Made by a program: the position numbers and the translations under genes. From positions 1-12,267 of the forward strand of contig JAKQGT010000272.1 of the NCBI GenBank assembly GCA_029556005.1: a stretch of DNA of 12,267 bases. The letters are read 5' to 3'. Of this stretch, positions 6,982 through 12,267 are shown piece after piece. This stretch comes from Chlamydiota bacterium (GTDB lineage: Bacteria; Chlamydiota; Chlamydiia; Chlamydiales; Simkaniaceae). Position 1 is the stretch's first letter. Every line of letters begins with the position of its first letter. The notes under the pieces are model-generated. The model worked only from the letters and a program-made list of their open reading frames with translations, had not been told where the DNA came from and searched no databases.

Positions 6982-7262
6982 GAGCCTTACCGCTGTTCCT
7001 TTTAAGAAATTGGTGGGTGTTGGTTTTTGTCTTGATGGTATGGGCACTTTACCTACAAGCCATTCACAAAAAAAATCATCTTGTGGTTAAGTTAGAAGAA
7101 AAAGTCCAGAGTCTTGAAAAAGCATACTCTGAGGCTGCTTTAGAAAAAGAGGCCCTTCTCCTAAGAATAGAAAGTCAACAGGATTTAGAGTGGATGGAAC
7201 TTGTTCTTAAAGAGAAATTAGGTGTCGTACCTGAAGGCCAAACCAAAGTGGTTTTTAAATGA
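6978..7262 (+). CDS. FtsB/DivIC-like septum formation initiator
   Basis: A 94-residue bitopic protein. A short positive N-terminus ([10 protein letters not shown]) precedes one membrane helix (about 11-28). A charged heptad-like coiled coil follows (about 34-66), then the C-terminal [23 protein letters not shown] (71-93), which matches the FtsB/DivIC-type ending (family form REKLGLVRPGE). Such proteins bridge FtsL and FtsQ in the divisome with the coiled coil outside the membrane. This is notable for a chlamydia, where FtsZ is absent and division is polarised. FtsL is the main alternative, but the C-terminal motif favours FtsB/DivIC. It overlaps dcd by 4 nt and the next gene by 4 nt (ATGA at both junctions); no separate ribosome site is obvious, so coupling is likely. 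Confidence 0.82.
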   Translation: MRALPLFLLRNWWVLVFVLMVWALYLQAIHKKNHLVVKLEEKVQSLEKAYSEAALEKEALLLRIESQQDLEWMELVLKEKLGVVPEGQTKVVFK

Positions 7263-8518
7263 GCCAACCCCTTCTTATCTTTTTACTGATTGCTTTGATT
7301 CTTTTTTCTGGCTTTTTGTCAGGGTCTGAAACAGCCCTTTTTTCTCTTTCTTCGATGAAGGTAAGGGCCTTCCGTCAGGGAACAGATGCTAGAGGAAAGT
7401 TGATCGCCAAGCTTTTATCTCAGCCCCGCCGCTTGCTTGTGACGATCCTCATGTTAAATGTCCTCATGAATATCTTGGTTCAAAACGTTGTGTCTGGGAT
7501 TTTTGGTCTTTATTCGAGTTGGCTGTTGACAGTGGGTGTTCCTCTGGCATTGACTTTGATTTTTGGAGAGATCATTCCCAAATCCCTTGCTTACGCAAAA
7601 AATACATGGATTGCCTATCACGCAGCACCGATTTTGAGAGGTGTTGAGTGGCTTTTAAAACCCATTCGAGATGCCATTACTTTTATCACGACGGGAGTTT
7701 CGCGGTTTTTTTTCTTTTATTTGAGAAATGAAAAGGAAATTTCGATAGAAGAACTCAAATATGCGTTGCGCACCTCTCGTGAGACAGGCGTTGTTGTAGA
7801 GGAGGAAGCCAAACTGATCCGGGGCTATTTGAATTTGGAAGACGATTTGGTTAAAGAGCTCATGTGTCCCAGAGGGGCTGTTCTCTATTTTGATATCAAC
7901 GAACCTCTCAGTAAGCTGATCCATTTCTTTGTAGATGATGAATGTACCCGGGTTCCTGTGTGTAATGGGAGCTTAGAAAATGTGCTTGGGCTCATGACAA
8001 GCGGGAGTTTTTTTCTCCACAGGGATCGGATTCAAACGACCCACGATGTGATTCCCTTTTTACGGAAGCTGAAATTTGTGCCCGAATCGATGGTGGGCAA
8101 AGCCCTTCTTCAAAAGTTTTATGAAGAAGAAGAGACAATGATGATGGTTGTTGATGAGTATGGTTCGGTATCGGGGCTGATTACCCTCGAAGATTTGGTA
8201 GAAACCGTGATTGGACAGATTGCCGATCGGAGGGATGATAAGAGTCATTATACCCGCGCTTCAGAAGATATCATTATTGCGAGTGGGAAACTAGAGCTCA
8301 CTGAGTTTGAAGAGATGTTTGATGTACACTTAGAGAGCCCAAACAATATGGCTACGATCGGGGGATGGCTTACTGAGCTCACAGGGGATATCCCTAAGAG
8401 TGGAACAAAAATCGAAGATCAGGGTTTTCTTTTTCATGTATTAGCCTCCGATGTGAATCGCGTCCGGCGTGTCTATATCCGCCGCTTAAAACCTAAGAAG
8501 AAGAGGAAGTATGAGTGA
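7259..8518 (+). CDS. CNNM/CorC-type membrane protein with CBS pair (HlyC/CorC family), copy 1
   Basis: A 419-residue member of the family often annotated as hemolysin C or CorC, now linked to Mg2+ or other cation transport. The N-terminal CNNM (DUF21) membrane domain covers about 1-155 with the conserved SGSETALFSLS (21-31), a polar N in MLNVLMN (65-71) and GEIIPKSLA (103-111). A CBS-domain pair follows (about 198-322), including MCPRGAV (202-208) and the well-kept VVDEYGSVSGLITLEDLVE (297-315). A CorC/HlyC C-terminal domain spans about 331-412, and the end is very basic (KPKKKRK). All signature elements are intact, so it is probably the functional transporter of the pair. It overlaps the FtsB-like gene by 4 nt and copy 2 by 8 nt. 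It probably corresponds to one of the CT256/CT257 genes of C. trachomatis. Confidence 0.92.
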   Translation: MSQPLLIFLLIALILFSGFLSGSETALFSLSSMKVRAFRQGTDARGKLIAKLLSQPRRLLVTILMLNVLMNILVQNVVSGIFGLYSSWLLTVGVPLALTLIFGEIIPKSLAYAKNTWIAYHAAPILRGVEWLLKPIRDAITFITTGVSRFFFFYLRNEKEISIEELKYALRTSRETGVVVEEEAKLIRGYLNLEDDLVKELMCPRGAVLYFDINEPLSKLIHFFVDDECTRVPVCNGSLENVLGLMTSGSFFLHRDRIQTTHDVIPFLRKLKFVPESMVGKALLQKFYEEEETMMMVVDEYGSVSGLITLEDLVETVIGQIADRRDDKSHYTRASEDIIIASGKLELTEFEEMFDVHLESPNNMATIGGWLTELTGDIPKSGTKIEDQGFLFHVLASDVNRVRRVYIRRLKPKKKRKYE

Positions 8519-9737
8519 TTGGCTCTTTTTTCTTATTCTTCTTGTGGCCTCTTTAATGATTCAGGGGTTTTATTCGATGCTTGAAATGGCTTGTGTCTCC
8601 TTTAACCGTGTCCGTTTGCAGTACTATGTTTCCCAAAAAAGTCAGCGTGCCAAATGGCTCAATGCCCTTCTGAATCATCCCACGCGTCTTTTTGGAACGA
8701 CTTTAATCGGTGTCAATGCGGCGATGCAATTTGGGTCGGAATGTGCCCGCCGTTTTTATGCCTCTCTCCATATAAATCCCGATTGGGCTCCTGTCACCCA
8801 GGTAATCATAGTTCTTATTTTTGCAGAGCTCTCTCCAATGTTTGCAGCGCGGCGTTATGCGGAAAATGTGACGATGCTAGGGATCCCCCTTCTTTACTTA
8901 ACATCGATTATCATGAGACCTATCATTTTCGTTCTAGATATTATCTGTCGCATGGTGAATCGCCTATTTGGTGCTAAATCCTCTCCCGGGCTTTATTTAA
9001 GTCGTGAAGAGCTTCAAAAAGCGATTGAAGAAAGAGAAGATGCTCCAGAAAAAGAATTTGATCCCGTTTTAGCGAATATCTTTTCCTTAAAAGCAAAAAC
9101 GGCAAAAGATCTGATGGAACCTTTATCCGCAATGAAATGCATCTCGAGTGAGGCCAGTGTGGGAGAGCTCAGGAGTTTGCTCGGTCTAGAGGCCTTTCCT
9201 TTTGTTCCTGTTTATCATCGGAATCGAGAGAATGTCGTTGCCATTGCCTATCCCCGCGATTTACTCCGTCTTTCTAACGACACTCGCTTGCGGGCTTACT
9301 GTCGTTCTCCGTGGTTTATTACAGAAAAGAACTCCATCCTGGAGATCATGAAAGAGTTTCGTTTGAATAATCAGAGCTTAGCCATTGTTTTAAGTGATCA
9401 AGGGCATGCCACAGGGGCCTTAACGCTCGATGCAGTTGTGGATGAAATTTTTGGAGAGCGTGACGACTGGATTTCTTTTGGGGAGTATGCTCCTGAGAAA
9501 CATAAAATTTTTATTGACCGTTCTTTCCCTGGAGACACTCTTGTTGTAGATATCAATAAATGGCTTCATATTCACCTGACTGCTGAACCCGACGAGACCC
9601 TAGAAGAGCTCATGGAGCGCCATTTAGGGCGCCATCTCGATAGAGGGGATTCTATCCGGATCGAAGGGTTCGAGCTTTCCGTTGAGGAGACCTCCCTAAT
9701 TGGAGGAAGAACCCTCCTGATTCGCTCTCTTTTGTAA
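8511..9737 (+). CDS. CNNM/CorC-type membrane protein with CBS pair, diverged copy 2
   Basis: A 408-residue paralogue of the preceding gene with the same order: membrane CNNM domain (about 1-155), CBS pair (about 197-325) and CorC/HlyC domain (about 327-408). The signatures are eroded. SGSETALFSLS becomes YSMLEMACVSF (21-31), GEIIPKSLA becomes AELSPMFAA (105-113), and the second CBS motif VVDEYGSVSGLITLEDLVE becomes VLSDQGHATGALTLDAVVD. The Glu of the second membrane motif and an Asn in IGVNAAMQ remain. Copy 1 and copy 2 may form a heteromer, with this one regulatory; that is inference. The start ATG lies inside copy 1, with AGAGGA (8502-8507) as ribosome site. No terminator hairpin follows directly, only a T-run at 9740-9748; the 162-bp element begins 56 bp downstream. 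Confidence 0.9.
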   Translation: MSDWLFFLILLVASLMIQGFYSMLEMACVSFNRVRLQYYVSQKSQRAKWLNALLNHPTRLFGTTLIGVNAAMQFGSECARRFYASLHINPDWAPVTQVIIVLIFAELSPMFAARRYAENVTMLGIPLLYLTSIIMRPIIFVLDIICRMVNRLFGAKSSPGLYLSREELQKAIEEREDAPEKEFDPVLANIFSLKAKTAKDLMEPLSAMKCISSEASVGELRSLLGLEAFPFVPVYHRNRENVVAIAYPRDLLRLSNDTRLRAYCRSPWFITEKNSILEIMKEFRLNNQSLAIVLSDQGHATGALTLDAVVDEIFGERDDWISFGEYAPEKHKIFIDRSFPGDTLVVDINKWLHIHLTAEPDETLEELMERHLGRHLDRGDSIRIEGFELSVEETSLIGGRTLLIRSLL

Positions 9738-9749
9738 CCTTTTTTTTAG

Positions 9750-9779
9750 TTGATTTTTAGTCCCTATAGAAAGTAAACT
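9750..9779 (+). promoter_or_regulatory. Possible promoter of the unknown 150-residue gene
   Basis: TTGATT (9750-9755), an 18-bp spacer and TAAACT (9774-9779) form a weak sigma-70/sigma-66-like pair. Without the inserted element, this would sit about 30 bp from the ribosome site of the next gene. It is low-information sequence and may be chance. Confidence 0.25.
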
Positions 9780-9788
9780 ATTTCTTCC

Positions 9789-9793
9789 AACTT
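9789..9793. repeat. Target-site duplication, left copy (AACTT)
   Basis: These five bases directly precede GAGACC and recur directly after GGTCTC at the far end of the element. They repeat in direct, not inverted, orientation, which fits duplication on insertion better than extension of the inverted repeat. Confidence 0.75.
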
Positions 9794-9955
9794 GAGACCA
9801 TTGCAAAAATGCTTTCATTCAGATGAATTGAGATTTTTTAGAGAAAATTTTTCTCGCCTTTTGAGGCCAGCTCTAGAGAGCTGACCGAAAAAGAGAAAAA
9901 AATTTAATCAAAATAGATCAAGTTAGATGAATGGAATGACTTTTGGAATGGTCTC
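9794..9955. mobile_element. 162-bp MITE-like element with 28-bp terminal inverted repeats
   Basis: The element begins GAGACCATTGCAAAA and ends in the inverted counterpart TTTTGGAATGGTCTC. The two 28-bp ends match at 23 positions (first nine perfect). It is flanked on both sides by the same five bases, AACTT (9789-9793 and 9956-9960), as expected of a target-site duplication. Internally it is also partly self-complementary, with GAGAAAATTTTTCTC at 9841-9855 and an apex hairpin CAGCTCT-AG-AGAGCTG at 9868-9883 (extendable to 9865-9886), so the whole can fold into one long hairpin. It has no coding capacity, so it would need a transposase in trans. The ends are unrelated to those of the 967-1130 palindrome. 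Its apex hairpins may also attenuate read-through from the upstream operon. Confidence 0.85.
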
Positions 9956-9960
9956 AACTT
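9956..9960. repeat. Target-site duplication, right copy (AACTT)
   Basis: Right-hand copy of the five-base duplication. It is followed immediately by the GGGAG ribosome site of the next gene, which places the insertion in that gene's leader. Confidence 0.75.
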
Positions 9961-9965
9961 GGGAG
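9961..9965 (+). promoter_or_regulatory. Ribosome binding site (GGGAG) deciding the start at 9973
   Basis: GGGAG lies 7 nt before ATG 9973. The frame also opens at a TTG at 9943, but that codon is inside the mobile element and has no ribosome site. Confidence 0.6.
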
Positions 9966-9972
9966 AATTAAA

Positions 9973-10425
9973 ATGGTTCTTTGTCGTTTTGGCCGTCAGG
10001 CTGTTACTACGGGATATGGCGAGGTATGTCGGAGTGCTTTTAACAATACTCTGATTGCTGCAGTCCTTCAATCTGCAGCAGTAGAAAGCCTACTCAAAGT
10101 TGTCGGCTTGACTTCAGAGGGGCTTCCCTCTCCTCTTCAGATGTTCATCTTTGGGACCTTTGCGGGAGGCACACGCGGGGCTCTTACTGTTGCTGTAGAT
10201 AAGTTCGATATCCTGAATATCAAAGAAAAACACGAAAAAGCCTATCATGTTGCCCGCTTTGTCATCACTTTCTTTGCTAGCCTTAAAACAGCAGAATACA
10301 TGTGCCACGATTTTAAGGTGCCTGTAGAGCTGACTCACAGTGTTGTTTTGATACAGCTTGCAGATTATGGCTTGGGAGTAGGGGTAGATATTCTCTTCAA
10401 CCCTGCACCGCGCGCAGGTGAGTAA
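9973..10425 (+). CDS. Unrecognised small hydrophobic protein
   Basis: A 150-residue protein that I cannot assign. It is rich in small and aliphatic residues. Moderately hydrophobic stretches lie near 24-44 (NNTLIAAVLQSAAVESLL), 53-77 (with GTFAGGTRGALTVAV), 93-106 (VARFVITFFASL) and 119-141 (ending LADYGLGVGVDILF). A polar segment KEKHEKAYH lies near 84-92. It could be a small polytopic membrane protein or a secreted, membrane-associated one; there is no classical signal peptide. The start ATG at 9973 follows a GGGAG site, whereas the longer frame from TTG 9943 would take its first residues from the mobile element. Its 3' end overlaps the opposing nifS-like gene by 29 bp. Intact frame, ribosome site and protein-like composition support a real gene; it may be lineage-specific. 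Confidence 0.7.
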   Translation: MVLCRFGRQAVTTGYGEVCRSAFNNTLIAAVLQSAAVESLLKVVGLTSEGLPSPLQMFIFGTFAGGTRGALTVAVDKFDILNIKEKHEKAYHVARFVITFFASLKTAEYMCHDFKVPVELTHSVVLIQLADYGLGVGVDILFNPAPRAGE

Positions 10426-11509
10426 CACAGTCTGCAATGATTTGCGCTCCTCTCTCGATCTCGTCTTCAGTATTCATCCGACTAAAGGAAAAGCGGACAG
10501 AAGAGCGTGCGCGGTTTTTGGAGTATCCCATTCCCATAAGAGCTCTTGAAGGCTCTAAGGCTCCCGCTGAGCAAGCAGAAGTGCTGGAAACAGCCATGTT
10601 GCGCAGATCTAAAGCAATAATCAGAGATTCATTGTCCACATCAGGAAAGTAGACATTACTCGTGTTACTCACCCGCTCCTTGATCCCATTGATTTCGATT
10701 TCAGGTAAAAGGGTTTTGAGCTTTGTCTCAAAGAGATCTCGAAGGGATTTTAGTCGAGTATACACCTCATTTCCTAGTAAAGTGAGCGCTTGGGCAAGCC
10801 CAACAATGCCAGGGAGGTTTTCCGTTCCACTACGCAGTTTACGTTCTTGATTTCCTCCGAAAAGGAGAGGGGTGAGTTTCAGACTCGAGCGGAAAAAGGC
10901 GAACCCCACTCCTTGAGGTCCATGAAACTTATGGGCAGAAAACCCCATTCCCATCACCCCTTCTGGGAGGGTAAAAGACTCCTTTCCCAGGAGAGCCACA
11001 CCATCCACAATCAGGGGGATGTGTTTATTTTTGGCGAATTGCGCAATTCCCTCGAGATCGGTCTTACATCCTGTCTCCCCATTCACGGCAGAGATGACGA
11101 TCAACCCCGTTTCGGGACGAAGGGATTCTTGAATTGATTGTACTGTGGGGTGTCCTAGAAAAGTCACTGCGTTTCCCTGTTTTTCAAGCTCCAAAAGCGT
11201 TTGATAGACACAGGCGTGATCGATCAGGCTCCCAATGATATGGGTAGGAGATTTCGGGAGGGCTCCCCGGATCAGTAGATTCATCGCTTCAGTACCACTC
11301 GAAGTGAAAAGAATTTCTGAAGGCTTCACTTTGAGGAAGTCGGCAACGATTTTGCGCGCTTCGCTTAAAATTTTTTTTGCCTCTTGTCCTAAGGAGTGGA
11401 TACTCGAGGGATTATGAGGAGCCGCTTTTAGCTCTTCTACTATAGCTGCAATCACAAGCGGATCGACCGGAGTCGTTGCATTATTATCAAAGTATAGGAT
11501 CTTATTCAT
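10397..11509 (-). CDS. NifS/IscS-like cysteine desulfurase (class V aminotransferase)
   Basis: A 370-residue PLP enzyme. It has the opening YFDNNATTPVDP (6-17), SGTEAMNL (71-78), a His in LIDHACV (H98), NGETG (143-147), the PLP-binding Asp in VDGVALLGK (D169), the Schiff-base Lys in SAHKFHGPQG (K194), RSGTENLPGIVG (226-237) and the sulfur-accepting Cys in SACSAGALEPS (C313). The spacing is that of IscS/NifS-type (group I) desulfurases, which take sulfur from cysteine for Fe-S clusters or tRNA thiolation. The Gln that normally stacks in the DxxQ motif (IscS Gln183) is Ala here (A172), so activity or substrate may differ. It starts 7 nt after the PP2C stop without a clear ribosome site, implying coupling. 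The pair matches CT258-CT259 of C. trachomatis as I recall them. No iscU or iscR neighbour is present. Confidence 0.92.
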   Translation of the reverse strand: MNKILYFDNNATTPVDPLVIAAIVEELKAAPHNPSSIHSLGQEAKKILSEARKIVADFLKVKPSEILFTSSGTEAMNLLIRGALPKSPTHIIGSLIDHACVYQTLLELEKQGNAVTFLGHPTVQSIQESLRPETGLIVISAVNGETGCKTDLEGIAQFAKNKHIPLIVDGVALLGKESFTLPEGVMGMGFSAHKFHGPQGVGFAFFRSSLKLTPLLFGGNQERKLRSGTENLPGIVGLAQALTLLGNEVYTRLKSLRDLFETKLKTLLPEIEINGIKERVSNTSNVYFPDVDNESLIIALDLRNMAVSSTSACSAGALEPSRALMGMGYSKNRARSSVRFSFSRMNTEDEIERGAQIIADCVTHLRAVQG

Positions 11510-11516
11510 GATAAGA

Positions 11517-12267
11517 TTATTTTACATCTATCTCTTGTTCAGAGGCTTTAATCATGAGGACGCTGACGTTATCTTGTCCTCCTTCATCATTTGCCTTGAG
11601 AATCAAGTTGGTCGAGGCTGTTTTGATGTCAGGGGACTGACTGAGGATCTGCGCGATCACATGATCACTGACTTGGTCCGTGAGACCATCTGTGCACATC
11701 AAGTATATATCATTCGGGGATACCGGGGCAACATGGATTTCGGCATCCACTTCAGATTGGGTTCCAATAGCCCGGGTTAAAACATTTTTGAAAGGATAAT
11801 TATGGCTACTATTTTCTTCAACTTGCCCTTGAGCAATCATCTGGTTTCTCAAGGAGTGGTCTTCTGTGAGTTGCTCTAAAATCCCTTGGCGGAATCGGTA
11901 GATTCTACTATCCCCCACATGCCCATAGATCAAAGAACGCTCATGAAAAAGAAGGGTGCAAAGGGTGGTGCCCATCCCATGATAAGCCTTCTTTTTTTTC
12001 CCGAGATGATGGACCCAACTATTGGCATTTTCGATGCATAAACGATTGAAAGAGGAGAGCTCAAAAATATTCCAGTTTTTTTCAGAAGAGATGAAAAGTT
12101 CTTCTACAGAAGCGCAGACGAAACGGACCGCTTCTTTTGCTGCGATTTCCCCCGCCTTATGTCCCCCCATCCCATCAGCAAGGGCAAAGAAGCCTTGCTC
12201 TTTCAGAGTGAGAATGACATCTTCGTTATTGGTGCGTACACGCCCCACATCAGAAAGACCACAAAAG
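11517..12267 (-). CDS. PP2C-family Ser/Thr protein phosphatase, 5' end beyond right edge
   Basis: About 250 residues of a PPM/PP2C metal-dependent phosphatase that removes phosphate from Ser/Thr in proteins. The frame is open to the end of the window and reads FCGLSDVGRVRTNNED there, the normal N-terminal motif. The GTG at 12248 is therefore an internal Val and the true start lies outside. Metal and phosphate motifs are all kept: NNED, ALADGMGGHKAGEIA, GMGTTLCTLL, GHVGDSRIYRF, TEDHSL, CTDGLTDQVS and the closing GGQDNVSVLMI. There is no membrane segment, so it should be cytoplasmic. It is upstream of, and co-oriented with, the nifS-like gene. By motif and neighbours it appears to be the counterpart of the chlamydial phosphatase CppA (CT259). 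It is a plausible antagonist of Hanks-type kinases such as the PknD-type protein at the left edge. Confidence 0.93.
   Translation of the reverse strand, partial: FCGLSDVGRVRTNNEDVILTLKEQGFFALADGMGGHKAGEIAAKEAVRFVCASVEELFISSEKNWNIFELSSFNRLCIENANSWVHHLGKKKKAYHGMGTTLCTLLFHERSLIYGHVGDSRIYRFRQGILEQLTEDHSLRNQMIAQGQVEENSSHNYPFKNVLTRAIGTQSEVDAEIHVAPVSPNDIYLMCTDGLTDQVSDHVIAQILSQSPDIKTASTNLILKANDEGGQDNVSVLMIKASEQEIDVK

Noticed and set aside
10437..11417. Plus-strand ORFs opposite the nifS-like gene
   Set aside because: Antisense shadows of a gene with complete family motifs.
12246..12248. GTG as start of the PP2C gene
   Set aside because: The conserved motif FCGLSDVGRVR continues through it to the window edge, so it is an internal Val.

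Overview
This looks like a chromosomal segment of a chlamydia outside the classical genus Chlamydia (an amoeba- or environmental-type member of Chlamydiota). The evidence is protein resemblance and gene order. The Dcd, TrpS and PknD-type kinase sequences closely resemble the Chlamydia proteins as I remember them. The neighbour sets dcd/ruvB/SpoIID-like and CBS-protein/CBS-protein/NifS-like/PP2C recall CT039-CT041 and CT256-CT259 of C. trachomatis. I had no database, so the genus is left open.

Layout. (1) 1-915, minus: N-terminal 305 residues of a PknD-type Ser/Thr kinase that runs off the left edge. (2) 916-1140: divergent spacer filled by a 164-bp imperfect palindrome. (3) 1142-2651, plus: trpS and an adenine phosphoribosyltransferase gene joined by a TGATG overlap. 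(4) 2678-3415, minus: an amidohydrolase-2 family enzyme convergent to apt. (5) 3416-3685: AT-rich spacer with an orphan half-copy of the palindrome. (6) 3686-6312, minus: a tight operon ruvB > SpoIID-like exported protein > small membrane protein. (7) 6418-9737, plus: a four-gene overlapping operon dcd > FtsB/DivIC-like > two CNNM/CorC-type membrane proteins. (8) 9738-9972: spacer holding a 162-bp MITE-like element with 28-bp terminal inverted repeats and a 5-bp AACTT direct repeat at both ends. (9) 9973-10425, plus: an unrecognised 150-residue protein. (10) 10397-12267, minus: a PP2C phosphatase (start beyond the right edge) followed by a NifS/IscS-like aminotransferase whose 3' end overlaps the unknown gene.

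The functional content is mostly housekeeping: tryptophan charging, purine salvage, dCTP deamination, Holliday-junction migration and ion transport. On top of that there are parts of Ser/Thr phospho-signalling (a kinase and a PP2C phosphatase) and of cell division or peptidoglycan remodelling (FtsB-like and SpoIID-like proteins).

The less ordinary signals are two unrelated families of non-coding palindromic elements, one with a clear target duplication in a gene's leader, and a SpoIID-like protein that has lost several signature residues, including the expected catalytic Glu. Smaller points are a NifS-like protein without the PLP-contacting Gln and a diverged second CNNM copy. I see no CRISPR array, rRNA, tRNA, phage or defence system, and nothing I would call a new multi-gene system.
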